DNA of 64,000 nt from contig JAWNGF010000006.1 in NCBI GenBank assembly GCA_037039685.1, positions 3,224,001-3,288,000 of the forward strand. The letters are read 5' to 3'. The notes beneath the pieces are model-generated. The model searched no databases and was not told the origin of the DNA. It was given only the letters and a program-made list of their open reading frames with translations. This DNA comes from Ceratobasidium sp. AG-K (lineage: Eukaryota > Basidiomycota > Agaricomycetes > Cantharellales > Ceratobasidiaceae). Positions 1-11,573 of the stretch are shown piece after piece; positions within the stretch are counted from its first letter, which is position 1, and each line of letters begins with the position of its first letter. The position numbers and the translations under genes were made by a program.

Positions 1-988
1 GATCGTATCCGCCAAATTCCGAGCCAAAGATTTTTGCGCCGGCGAGATAAATCTCACGTACTTCTTCGGGTGCGTGTTGGACGGCAAAGCGGAGTTCGGT
101 GCAATTTGGGAAAAGATATTGGATACCGGATTCTGGGATCTTGGCGGCACTTGGGTAGAGCATCTGGTCCATGAGGGTGCTATAGGGGTTCCATGGGTCG
201 TGTGGCTCGAATTGGAGCGTAAGTGATCTGAACCAAAACCAGTGTATTAGCGTCTGTACTCACGCGAACGCTAACAACCAGCTTACCGAACATGATTCGC
301 ACTTCCAGTTCGCGCATACACCCCAGCATCTCCGTTCCCCCGTAATACCACGTGCTCATAGATGTACGGAGCCGCAACATACTTGAAGCGTCTCGACGAC
401 GCAGCAAATGCCCACAGGACGGCGCGAGGACGAGTGCCTTGAGGGACATCAGATAACATGTGGCGCACGATCGTATCCAGAAGCTTGACCGAGAGCTCCC
501 CGCCTCTCGATCCAACCGGACGATCCGGGAAATTGCCACTTAGCCCGGTGCGTTCTCGCCAGAGTTTCAGCATCTCAAGTCTTGATGGCAAATTTGGATC
601 GGGCGGGGAACGGTAGATTAGCTGTCGGCTATGGTCGGGCTCTAGTTCCTCCACGACTGCGGTGCAAGGGCGAAGCGGGGCTAGCCGGTTTGGTAAGGGG
701 TGGCCTTGGTCTTTTAAGGCTTTGGGCGTCAGCATCTCCTCGTCGTGATCACTGGAGCCTTGGATTTGGGGGGAACGCTTGGCTGCGCCCAGGGCATGTC
801 CGAGAGCGGTGCCGGGCGATTTTGTGGATTGTCCCGTGGAGGTTTGAATACCCGAAGGTCTTGGAACAGCGCCGACTGGGACGGGTAGCCACTGTAAACA
901 TATAGACGTTAAGAAGTATCTTGTTACTTGCCTTGATATCTTGGCCGGTCCCAGCTGGGGTCAGCGGCGCCAGGCTGAATAGTTCCAT
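1..988 (-). CDS. F-box-like protein, 3' end outside window
   Basis: Minus-strand gene read as three in-frame exons: 988-932, 891-287 and 227-1, running off the window edge. After about 90 polar residues the protein has an F-box-like stretch (LLDTIVRHMLSDV, then AVLWAFAASSRRFKYVAAPYIYEHVVL), followed by the start of a leucine-rich region (FPNCTELRFA). F-box proteins of this kind are substrate adaptors of SCF ubiquitin ligases; here that role rests on domain pattern only. Intron 1 (892-931, 40 nt) has the non-canonical donor AAG|GCAAGT with acceptor TTTACAG. Intron 2 (228-286) is GT-AG. ATG 988 is chosen because all three exons then join in frame. Confidence 0.7.
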
Positions 989-2134
989 AAGAAGAGAGAA
1001 AGTACTGAGACGGAGTGAGCGGCTGCATTAGTGTATGCTAGTGGGCGAATCGGGAGATGGCTTTCAAGTGGGGCGACGTTCCAGCGCCGCTAAAGGTTCA
1101 AAGGACCTTGGTAGAGAAATGACGGATGGTATCTGCGACACCGCTCACCGAGCGTCCAAGGCCTTTTGAACTCGAGCACCTTTCTTATTCGACCTAGTAT
1201 GGTCCAATTCCCCCCATCAAGATCCATATGGTTATTGTGGGGGTAATTGGAAATCGGGCGAGCATTGTTGGTGGGTCTAAGTGCCATGCACCTGGTGATG
1301 TATAGCAAAATAAGTGCTGTTTGGGTGAGGATGTCACTGCTATAGCGTTTGAAATTTAGAGGCGGAGATGAAAGAATAGGGAAAGTGTTCAGCTAGCTCC
1401 TGCGGGATACCTTCTTCGGGTGGCTGCCAGAAATTTGGGTGTCACAGACTACCAGGGATTAAGCATTTCTTGTGGGATGTTAGCAGAATTTTTGTGGAAC
1501 TGATTTCGGAGTAAGGCGATCCCCATCGTTCACTTTTTATTTTCGATCCGAAATCCTCTTGCGCAAGCCAGGCTCTGGATGAAACGATCTAGTTCTACGA
1601 TCATGAAAATTTGTCATGTATTGCCTCGCACTACGAGGCTCGAAGCTCTATCTGATAATAGATAGTCCTGAATCTCTTCCACGGGAATCTTGTTCGCATC
1701 CGGAAGAACGAAAATCTCCGACACTCACCTCTCCGATTCTAGCTTACTGCGCTAATTGATACAGCTGGCGCCGAAATTCCTCTCTGAGCAATGAAAAACT
1801 CCGGATGAGATCGTAGGTAGCAATACATTCTTGAACCCACAGGCGAACTCTTGGAGCGCTCCCAAGATCCTCCGACTGCAAGAAAACTCTCTCCTGACCT
1901 TCCCGAGTCTTCTAGTACCGTTGCTGATGAACGTGGTGGGTCGGTTACATTACATGTTGCCGTCTTAGGCGCCAACGGGCGTCGCATTCCCGTGCGGTTA
2001 TGAATGGCCCGGATCCACAACTTATCGAAGTAATCAGCCAACAGCAAACTAACCGGTCAGACATTCTTTGTTGCCCACCACCAGTATCCGCAAACTAAAA
2101 AACTTGGCGAGATTGAATAAAACACGGCACATGC
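989..2134. other. Intergenic, no supported gene
   Basis: About 1.1 kb between the divergent F-box and DUF6535 genes. Open frames here are short and show no recognisable domain or convincing splice chain. It presumably holds the promoters of both neighbours; no clear TATA box was identified. Confidence 0.5.
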
Positions 2135-5100
2135 ATGGCGTCTCCCACTGCCAACCCTGAAGCAGCACACGCAGAACGAGAGGAGTCGTGGAAACCATAT
2201 CAGGTAATTCGGCGATTCAAGTCGGTGGGCTTCAAAAAACTCAAACTGATTGTCACTCAGCGTCCTGGAGCGTTGGGTGTTGATTACGATGACTATGGTG
2301 CTGAAATGGCTCCCAATGCTCGAGTATGGAAAAGATACGTGGAGGAATCGGATAGAATGGACAAAGAGCTTGTTGAAGGGTGGAATGGGTATGCTATTAG
2401 CTCTCCATGGAGCTTTGGTACATAGCGATTAGGGCTGACTTTAAACCTTAACCGGCTTGTGCAGAATGCTGGATATAATCTTGAGTATGTATGTCCACCT
2501 CCCACGACGGAATCAGCTAAAAAAATAGACGTGTTTAACCTTACTACAGTTTTTGTGGGTCCGTTATTTGCTGTCCACAACATCATTTAACGGAATTGGT
2601 TCACTAGGCGGCTTTGTTCTCGGCAATTTCAACTGCGTAGGCTTTAGGACGTCTTCAACTTGATTTAATATGTCTGATCATGCGTTTGTTGAGTTAGGTT
2701 TGTGATCGAAAGTTCAAAAGATCTCAAGCCTGATTATACACAACAGTCGGCCCAGACTTTGCTCGTCGTTTCTCAGGCCTTCTCGGCGATTTCGAGAGGA
2801 GCTTCTACTAATGAATCCGCTTATACAACGCAGGAACTGCTTGATTTCACGCCCTCACACTCCGCCGTCATTGTCAACACCCTGTGGTTCCTTTCGCTTA
2901 GTCTCAGCGTTGCAGTGTCACTTGTTGCCATCCTCGCTAAAGACTGGTGTAGTTCGTTCATGGCAGGGTGAGTTGGATCGATGGTTAGGCAGGGTCGCTT
3001 ACGCCAACAACGGTGGGACGGAATCCAACAATGGAAAATGAAGGAAATCCTTTATGTATTGCCTTTGCTAATGCACGTTGCCCTATGTGAGTCGAGTCGG
3101 TTCTCGTGAACCTGAAAACGAAATTATAATAACAACACCAACCATAACAGTACTATTTGCGGTCGGGCTCTCGATGTATCTGTGGGATATTAACATTGCA
3201 GTTGCTCTCCCGGTAGTAATCACCACGTCCCTAGCTGCGATGTTCTACTTGATAATCGCACTGCTGCCGCTCTTTTTCCGGTTCTGCCCCTACACCACCG
3301 CTCTCGTTCGATTCATTTACCCATACTGGATCGCTGCATTAACTCACCATAGTACAACGGACTGCATTGGAGCTATGGCCGCTTCAATAACTTGGATCTC
3401 TTATAAGCTCGCCCTCCTAAAACGTCGGATTCTCTCGTACAAAGTAGAAGCTGCTGATCCGGACGCTAGTGCTGGTGACATAGAGGCCACCATTGATAGC
3501 CAACTTAACATCGCACCCTTCTCCTTTCTCGGCAAGGTCAATGAAGTACGCAAATCGGTTTACAAATGGAGAACTGCCATGCAAGGAATGTTCTCAACGG
3601 ACAGGTTGCAGCTAACCGAGGAGAATACCCCAATGGACGATTTAACATGCTCAATGCTCAGTTGGATGATAATCAATTGCGAGGACTCCAGATCAGTTGA
3701 TATGGCATTACAAGCCTTAGCGGGAGCTAAACTATGGCTTCCTCGAAGAAGATTGTGGGAGTGTGGTGCCGTAGAACTCCTCTGCAACCGAATAGATGTT
3801 GTCGCCACCTCACTTATATATAGCAATGAAGGTGAAGCGCAATCATCAATGGACCGGTTCCTTGATGAAGGGTCATTGTTCACCCGCGCACTTGGTTTCG
3901 CGACCGCATTTGTGAAGGGCGAAGGTCTTGACCTAAGGGAGGAATACAACCCACATTTTGCTTTCGACATTGCCGCTGGCCCAGAGATTGACTTGACAAG
4001 CGATGCTTTCCCCGCACAGGTCTGTTTTGGGTTCCAGGCTACACTGTGAGTCTGAAATCAGCGTGTTAATCACGACTCTACTAAACGCTGCTGAGGAACC
4101 CGTAGTGTCTTATCCTGTAGCTGGAGCCGTCCATCCCCCCGATACGAGATCGCCACATATGAGCTCAACACTATCCCCGCTGAAGCAAACGGGGGTATCT
4201 GGGAACCGGACGCACAGACCCGGAATCAATGTTCAAGGCAATGGGAACTCATAACACTTGTCACCACTGGCAAAGCCTCTAGCCTTCCATTAAGGCCACT
4301 ACTTGCGCTATTGAACGGGATAACCAAAACATAATTTTACGAGCCCTCACAGTCTCCCATGCCCCTCATACATCTACTAAATTCAAGAATTCGATCTATT
4401 TACAACCCTAAACACGAGCTTCAATATGCTGTGGGGATTAACCTCGCGGTTTCCGTCATTGCTTCTGGTCGCCATCCCTGGAGAGGAACGGACTTGGGGG
4501 AATATCCTCAAGCTGATATGCCATTACAGTGGGCCAAACAAACTTACGGTGAACTCGTGACCAAGGAGACCGGTTTAGTGGATGCTTATCAATTGCTTAC
4601 CTTTGGGCTCCTTACCTTGCTTACGCACAGGAACGAGCACGGTTGGAGCCTCAGTATCGCTGATGTCAGAGCCATTGGACAATGCTTTGAGCATTTGTAC
4701 TTGCATATTCAGCCTACACCCTACCATGATATGATCTCAATTGTACCATCGTCATTTGGTCAAGGTCAACATCTTACGCAGATTATATCAGAATGCCTTG
4801 TCGCACTCCCTCACGAGCCATCCTACAATTCCCCGGCTGACTCACCTGCTCTTTCGCGTCTGGAAGTAGCTATGAGCCGTACTTTGTGCCTCACCTTCGG
4901 CGAATCAGTAATCGTAACATTGACCCATGGTTTCACCAGCTCGAAGTCTATGGAGCTCAAGCAAGTTTTGCTGCGAGGCATATACTCCACTATGTCGCAA
5001 TCGCGTTCATGGAGGGGCAAAATGTATGAGCACCTCCTTCAAAATGGTTTCCTAGAACTCCTCCTAAATGCTGTTACTTCGCCAGAAGAAGGCCTAACTC

Positions 5101-5612
5101 TGCAAATAATGCACCTTCTATGGAATGCTGGGAAGGTGACAACCAGTATAATCTCCCAGCCCGAGGACGAGAAATCAGATTGCTATGTTTTCATCTCAGT
5201 AGCTCAATCGCCATACAACAAGTTCACGGCGAATCTAGAAGAGGGTGGTTTTCCCACTACGGTTGGCGACTTGGGCCTCATGGAGCTGTGGTTCCCAACC
5301 GTCACAAAGATATGCCAAGAAAGCCCTCAATCCATCTTGGAAAGTCGACTAATGAGCGAATTGGTGGGGTTCTATGGGCACAAGGAACACGCCGGCATCA
5401 CACCTTGCACCACTGAGATAGATGGCCCGTTTGATAGTCAATGGACCTGGGCTAGAATACTTCAAGAATTAGACAATAAGTGCAAGAATTCTATAAAACA
5501 ATGTAGTGAACCGAAAAGGCACTCCGGGCATACGGTTGAACATAGCAATGGTGCATGCCAAGGAAGCGGGCAAGGTGGAGGTATTCAGTCTGACTCGTAC
5601 TGGGCAACGTAG
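2135..5612 (+). pseudogene. DUF6535 membrane protein, copy 1, two premature stops
   Basis: Exons 2135-2203, 2261-2388, 2465-2484, a 5-nt microexon 2550-2554, 2608-2636, 2698-3086, then from about 3161 to 4047 and about 4123 to 5612. DUF6535 is an Agaricomycete membrane-protein domain of unknown function. Visible hallmarks are GAEMAPNARVWKRYVEESDRMD, AALFSAIS, a hydrophobic segment VNTLWFLSLSLSVAVSLVAIL, and a second hydrophobic pair after exon 6. A long helical C-terminal region (LLALLNGITK onward) matches copies 2 and 3. Frame is kept through every junction, but TGA at 2969-2971 stands where copies 2 and 3 encode Arg (GRxGPV), and TAA at 4332-4334 stands after NGITK. It is therefore most likely a pseudogene or a null allele. 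Confidence 0.75.
2550..2554 (+). other. 5-nt microexon of DUF6535 copy 1
   Basis: Sequence TTTTT flanked by CTACAG and GTGGGT. It completes a phase-1 codon from exon 2465-2484 and adds Phe, restoring the frame into the AALFSAIS exon. The equivalent microexon in copy 3 is at 23021-23025. Confidence 0.7.
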
Positions 5613-6502
5613 TAACCCGGTGAGTCGCACACAGCTTACGATGATTCACCGACTCGTTATTAAAACTGAGATCGTAGCGACATACTAGAGTCTTCGGAAT
5701 TCTGCTTCGCAAACTCTGGCACCTGAATCATTCGCAATATTTTCAGATTGACGATAACCTTTGTATTCCGTTCTCTTTCTTCCATCCTCGTTTCACACAC
5801 ACGCACGGTCCTTGTCTTTCTTTTGTTCGGGAGTCGTTAGGCTTGGCCGCCGACCTGCGAGTTCTGACTGTGTTCCGATGCCCCAGATCTCCATCCATGC
5901 ACCACGCACCGGGTTCTCCAACCCTCTGGTTCCCTGACGGCTACCATGTTTGTAACACGCTTTGTATGTTTCATACCCGTTCGTATATATTTATGAACGT
6001 AGCCACCGAAGCCTAAGTTCGTGATTTAGCCAAAACCTTAACAAGTCGGCGGACCTATAACTCACCACAGGCAGCCAACTCCAAGGCAGGGGAGGCCTTC
6101 AATCTAACTCGTATTATGCTACATGAGAGCGTTGTGCATAGCAGGGAGTCATTTTCTGCATTTCGATATATTCATTCGTTAGTACTGTAGGTTTCAATCA
6201 TTCCGCGTGTAGGAGTTGTAAATCCATATCGATCAAACAGCAGAAATCTCAGCAAAAGGTGCGCGAGTTCCTTTATTTTGCTTAGTAGCGGTTACATATC
6301 ATCTCCTAATATGTACCCTAATAGCTCGGCTCCGCCTCCTCCGATCGTCAAGAGCGCCAGCCAAGGTGGGTTCCACGTTCTATACTATTAATGTTTTGGG
6401 GCTACAAAGGATTAATTAGGTGCTAACTGGAGTAGATAATGAATCTGCACGCACGTCGTTATCATATTCTTTCCTTTACTAGCAGCATACGTCCACTAAA
6501 TC
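5613..6502. other. Intergenic between convergent genes, no gene seen
   Basis: About 0.9 kb between the 3' ends of DUF6535 copy 1 and the sedolisin gene. It is pyrimidine-rich around 5760-5830. No domain-bearing frame or structured RNA was recognised. Confidence 0.5.
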
Positions 6503-8947
6503 TCAAACCAAGGCCTGCAAACTCACGAAGTCAGGTGTACCAAGGCCAGTTACAGGGTCCTGTATAATATTGCCAACCCGCAAGTAGGTGCGTCAGAGGT
6601 GAAGTTTATTTGCACTGAGGAAAGACCCTACTCACCCATCCAGCTCTCGCGGTGAACCCACTCGTCCCACAGCCCGGGTTGCTCCCGGACGTAATATCGT
6701 TCAACCCCGAAGTTGCATTCGCATATAGCCACGGATTAAGGAACCCAAGCGAAGGTTTTCCCTGTGAGATGCGATAGTCGTTGAGGAGAGCAATCACACC
6801 GGCAAACGTGGGGCACGAAGCAGATGTTCCGGCGACAGAGGTCGTCGAGCCGCCTTGGACAATTTGGTAACTGTAGCGTAACGAGCGTTAACCACGCGGG
6901 GTGGCGGAAATTGACCAAGACTCATGATCGACCTTGAGCAGCGACATCACTGTCAGAGTAACATGAGGGCTAATCGCGTCAGAGTGATAAGTAATGTGGC
7001 AGGTACTTACGGGAATCCGCGTCCGGTTGTATTGTACAACCCCGAGTAAGTTGTACCCAGCGAGGTCAAGAATCCCGCAACCGCCGTCGTCTGGTAGCTC
7101 GGTCGAGCAAAGTAGTCCGAGAACCCGCCTTGTGAGAACGAAACTCCCACTTCGGGCGCGACCTTGTACGTTCCTCCAACCGCGGTGACATATGGGCAAG
7201 AGGCCGGGAAGATTGGCTGGAACCGAGTGCGGTTGGTGCCGTCGTTGGTTTTACAAGTGCCCGATCCGACGCCGCCGTCGCCTGGTGCCAACCCATTTTG
7301 AAAAACGTGATGAACGATAAAATTTGAGCGCCTTACCTGACGAGAAGAGAACGCTGACACCTCGCACGCCGAGCTGAGCAAAAGAGGTACAAACACGAGT
7401 TGCATAGTCTAACGGAACGGTTTGCTCTGTGTAAAGAGATTAGGTATTCTACATTTTCGCGAACAAGATGACATGCATACCGTCATCGCCATAGCTGGTA
7501 CTGATAGTTTGAGGGAGAGTAGTCTTGGCAAGCATATAGTTGACCCAATCCAAGTACGGCTGGAACGAGAGAATCAGTATACAAGCGCAAAATCGCCCGA
7601 CTATTCTCTCACCTCGTTGGTGTTCGTCGGTGTGTTAGAGTCGGGAGTGAAAGGCGGAGATCCACCAGTGGAATAGTAAATGTTGGGGGTCGGGTATGAG
7701 ATAGCTCCGGCGTACTAACAATCGTCCAAGGATGACAAATTAGGAAAAGAAGGCGACACTCACCTGCACGTCCAGGTTAGCCTCGACCCCTGGTGTAGAC
7801 TGCGAGTTCTTTCCTCCATTGATCAACTCGACACTGAAAGTCGATCCAACTGCATCAGTGCGATACTTTTTGTAGAAAGTCTAAACGAGGGTCATTATGG
7901 GTCAACGAAGATCTACGAGACTGCATATGGAAACTCACTTGTAGATCAGCCGAGTTGGCATATTGAGCTGACAGTCGACGTGAGTGCGGCACACCCGAAC
8001 AACCAGTCGTGAGACCCACCTAGGTACCCGGTTATTCCAATCGCGTTGGAGCTGGTAGCGGATGGCACGTACGAGTCGGTAATAGTAGACAAAGATTTGG
8101 GTTACACCGATTTTCTTGACCGAGAGCGTGATACTACACACCGATACAGCGCCATCAGGCAAGCAGGCGTGATTGTCGAGCTACAGCTCGCAGGCACCGC
8201 GGCCGCCACCTTTCCCTTGACATCTTCTACCATTAAATCGTTGTTTGGGAGGACAAACACCGTCGAAGCACGCTTTTCGAGGTCTGACCCCGCCTCGCGT
8301 TCATTGATGCGGCCAAAATAGGTCGTTGGTTGAATAACGTCGATGTGAGAGTCGAGCGACCGGGGGAGGGAGTAGGACTCGGATCGGACGATGTGATTCC
8401 CAGAGGTATGTCGGTAAATGTTATACTGGGGTTCGAAATGAATAATCTAGCATTTGCGCAACGAGGGAATTAATTTAGCTACCTTGGTGTTTAGCATCTG
8501 CTCAGCTCGTGAGACCGGTACAGAAACGTGTACCCAGTCACCGGCCGATGAACGACTAGTGATCTTGACACCGTGCGAATCAAGCCACTTTTCGACCGAC
8601 TCGATGGTTTCGCTCCGAGGAGCCACTAACGCATCAACCTCGCTACAAGCGTCGATTTAGTCACCCAACTAAATTTGCAGTTTGTAAAGCTGGGCTTGCC
8701 TCTTGGACAAATGCTGGCCATATTGTGCGTGCGCCGGGTCACTCACTTTGCCAAGAACCTCAAGCAACTCGGTCATACGAGCCTGCTTGAGCCCAATCTT
8801 CAAGTCGATCGTGTGCTCCGCCGGAGCGCGGGTAACAGCAGTCCATTCAGAAGGGACCTCTCGTAGAGCATGGCGTGTAGTAAAATTGTAGGAGAGCGGG
8901 GAGGCAGATCCGACGAGTGCGAGCGCGAGGATATGGAGAGCGTACAT
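6503..8947 (-). CDS. Secreted sedolisin (S53 serine-carboxyl peptidase, tripeptidyl-peptidase type)
   Basis: ATG at 8947 opens a signal peptide ([16 protein letters not shown]), then a pro-kumamolisin activation domain ending in [13 protein letters not shown]. Catalytic features of family S53 are visible: Glu/Asp in EANLDVQYA, the CPYVTAVGG segment, PDVAAQ, the Ser motif [11 protein letters not shown], and a C-terminal Ca-site stretch [13 protein letters not shown]. Stop is at 6503. The enzyme should be extracellular, acid-active and self-processed. Intron 1 (8643-8699) uses a GC donor (AAGAG|GCAAGC). Two places resist a clean model: exons near 8030-8130, and the junction at 6872-6935, where PDVAAQ and the Ser exon differ by one base in phase. 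The copy may be damaged, or an unusual splice may be used. Confidence 0.8.
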
Positions 8948-9420
8948 CGCTGTCAATAGGACAGATTTCGATCAACAGGGCGGGACGCAAGAATTTAAAT
9001 ACCCTCTCATCATTGACAATCAGATTCTGGCATTCCTCTTGTCCATGCCTGCACGTGGCTCCGGGACATCAGTCGACGTCTCTCTCACCCCGTTCGTCTA
9101 GTGAGCAACTCCCGACCCGGGTGAGAAGTGCCCCCTCCGCATGTCACACACAGTCGAGGAAGCGAATGATAGCATGGTGGTCTCACAGGATAATGACAGA
9201 AGATACCAATTCGAAGCAAACCGAACGACGTGCGCCGCTTCTTGCGCGATGCCGCGCGAGCACGAAGTGCTATTTATAGAAGCGCGAACCTATAATCTCC
9301 AGCAACGCTCTGCCTACGAAGACTATGTCATGCAGTCGAATCGTAGCTCAGGCGACCGGTTGAGAAGTTGGTATGGTGGAACAGATCCAGAGCCTTCCGC
9401 CGTCATCCGATCGTGATTCC
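8948..9420. other. Sedolisin upstream region
   Basis: Upstream of the minus-strand sedolisin. Contains open frames on the plus strand with no recognised domain. No gene is supported; it presumably carries the sedolisin promoter. Confidence 0.4.
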
Positions 9421-9646
9421 CAGTCATATTGCGCATTTGTCGTTATCACGTGAGGATGATCCAGGTTTCCGATGACCAGCAGGACTGGTTTGGAAAGTAC
9501 GCAATGCACCCTCCAAGCGCCCCAGAGGCTCCCGGAACCCTCCTGGAGCCTTGCATAGTTTCCCGATGTAGAGGGAGACCGGGGAGTGGCACAGCCACTG
9601 AATGAGGTAAGCGCACGCGCACCTCACAGAGGGGTGAGGCAAGCAT
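9421..9646 (-). pseudogene. Possible decayed first exon of a small secreted protein
   Basis: An ATG at 9646 lies at the same position relative to duplicated upstream DNA as the ATG of the intact secreted protein at 11573. A weak resemblance to its signal-peptide exon remains (AVPLPGLP against AVAQPIPAP), but no splice continuation is seen. The case rests mainly on the shared upstream block (9.68-10.2 kb against 11.6-12.5 kb). Confidence 0.3.
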
Positions 9647-9679
9647 TTTAAGATTGGGACAATACAGGGAGCATTGCTG

Positions 9680-10200
9680 GATGTGTACCTTGCAGAGCAG
9701 TCGATCCCCTTTTTATAGCCAATTTATCCCGCTTGCGTACGTGGATTAAATAATATAGGCTTTGGTAAAGTCCCACCAGATTGTGCTTCGTCGCCACGCA
9801 GTTCTTTTTTGGGATTCAGACATCGGGGATTTAGCCCGAGCTGTCAAAACGAACCAGCGGATCAGATGAAAAGAAGTAGGCTTTACTCAGAGTAAGCGTA
9901 AAAATATGCCAAGGCGATACACAGAGAATTAGAAAGTCAATGCACTCGGAGTTATTGCGGATATTTCGGGCAGGATAGCAGTGTATACGCACACCTGTAC
10001 TCGTCAAGCAGCGTAGCCACCCAAACCCAGCGCCACAATGACTCAGGGTGCGAGTCAGCAAGCCTAATACGTGGACTCTCGCTTATACTCTCAGTTACAT
10101 ACGTTTCTACTGGAAAAATGCAACGCAATCTACCCTGTGTGCTAATTGAGCGGGAATGTTTGGTTGACGTTAGAGTATGGGTCAAGCTATTATCACGTCA
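9680..10200. repeat. Segmental duplicate of 11.6-12.5 kb
   Basis: Several short collinear matches link this block with 11620-12470. Examples are GCGTACGTGGATTAA against GCGCATGTGGATCTA, TGTGCTTCGTCGCC against TATGCTTCGCTGTTC, GAGTTATTGCGGATATTTC against GAATTATTGCGGGCATTTC, and GAGTCAGCAAGCCTA against AAGTCAGCAAGCTTA. Order and spacing are roughly preserved, pointing to an old tandem duplication of a promoter-bearing unit. Confidence 0.55.
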
Positions 10201-10309
10201 TTGCCACACATCATCACCCTGAGCGAAAATTGTTATATTCTTGAGCTGGCCATGCGAGTGCAATGGGGCCGTACTCTCAAGCTGGAGCAAACTCATAGAA
10301 TGATGACGG

Positions 10310-10725
10310 ACTCATATCCACCCGGCTGAAACAGACCTGTAGTTAGACGATCGGAACTGGTGAGCATCGCCCAATTCAGGGCGGCGATGCCGACTTACGG
10401 GTTCACCCAGCGCCCGGCCTGTGTGTAGGGCAACACGACCCCTTGGCCTTCGCGTGTGATCCTACAACGCATTAGTATTACACGGTCAGTTACAAACCTG
10501 AAAATAAGAAATGCTTACATAGATGCATCCTCAGTGACCTGTTGAATGGTAAAGTATAATGTTTGGCTTGCTGGCCACAAATTGGAGGGCCGAGTCGTCT
10601 TGTACAACAAGCGTCGCAGTCCAAACCGAGATTCTTTAGCCTGCATTGGCCAGATTCGGCACCCTGGACAGCTTGCCACTACGTGAATGGTTAGGTAGCT
10701 GTCATAAGTTACAGTACGCAATCAA
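10310..10725 (-). pseudogene. Truncated, frameshifted copy of the 10969-11573 secreted protein
   Basis: The minus strand resembles exons 2 to 3 of the intact neighbour: TGGCAAGCT after a CGTAG acceptor, then FTIQQVTEDASM against FTIAQVTDNESM, then GATCACACGCGAAGG after a TTGTAG acceptor. The signal-peptide exon is missing. Frames before and after the FTIQQ block disagree by one base, and the third exon has an extra base near GGGGTCGTGTTGCCC. Read as a pseudogene from the same duplication. Confidence 0.6.
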
Positions 10726-10968
10726 CCGGGACAGCTCGTTGAAGGCGCGCCGAAATTACAACTGACTGATGTAACTAGCTTTAGCTCAACTGACTGACTT
10801 GGTCGGGCAGAGTAGCCTGAATAAATTGGGATATAAAACATTATCATAACTGGCGCTATCGTAAACAACGTGTTATATCATTTGGATGCAGACCCCCGGT
10901 GGCCCGCAATGGGGAAGGTTCGCACCGATTAATTTTGAAGAGGAAGAAAGGAAAAGAGACTCGTATTC

Positions 10969-11573
10969 TCAGGAGTTTCTGAGCCAAAATAGACCTGCAG
11001 CCGTGAAGCAACCAAAAAACTCGGTGAGGACCTTTTGACTTGAAAACAGTAATGAACTTACGGGTGAAACCTGCCCTTCTGGAATCGTGTGTAGGGCAAC
11101 ACGCCCCATCTGATCCTCATGTACGATCCTACAAAGTTTTGGCATGAAACTAATGACTAGCCTACCAAGGCGATATGCTCACATTGATTCATTATCCGTG
11201 ACTTGTGCAATAGTAAAGCCCGAAGCTCGATCCTCAGGTCCACAAAAAAGGGGGTTAGCATTCGCCTCCCGAACGGCGTAGCAACCGAACAGGACGTTTT
11301 TCAGTGTGTATTGACTAGAACCAGGGACCATGGTAGCTTGCCACTATCAGGGGTGGTTAGTCTACTTTCATAAACTCAGAGTTGTGACGAGAGCTAGCAT
11401 ACCTGTACACTCCCTGACCTATCACAAGGCAGCATCTGGGCGGGTCCTCGTGGGGAACTAAGTCCGAGACAAAAGCCCCCTTGCTCGATAAGCTGTGATC
11501 CAGACGGAGCAGGTATCGGTTGAGCGACAGCTAGAGACGCAGCAAGGGGAAACAGAGCGGCAAGGAGAAGCAT
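10969..11573 (-). CDS. Small secreted protein, about 149 aa
   Basis: Four exons: 11573-11403, 11343-11183, 11128-11062 and 11019-10969. All junctions are GT-AG and in frame. The N-terminus MLLLAALFPLAASLAVAQP is a clear signal peptide, followed by a mature region of about 130 residues with five cysteines (GGFCLGL, MLPCDR, FGCYAV, LFCGPED, FGCFTA) and no membrane segment. I do not recognise the family; the repeating hydrophobic/polar pattern could fit a small beta-rich fold such as a trefoil lectin, but this is a guess. Size, secretion and decayed tandem relatives make it a candidate effector or cell-surface protein. Confidence 0.7.

Noticed and set aside
4100..4150. Apparent frameshift at a C6 run in DUF6535 copy 1
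   Set aside because: An intron from GTGAGT (about 4048) to CCTGTAG joins the parts in frame, so no frameshift is needed.
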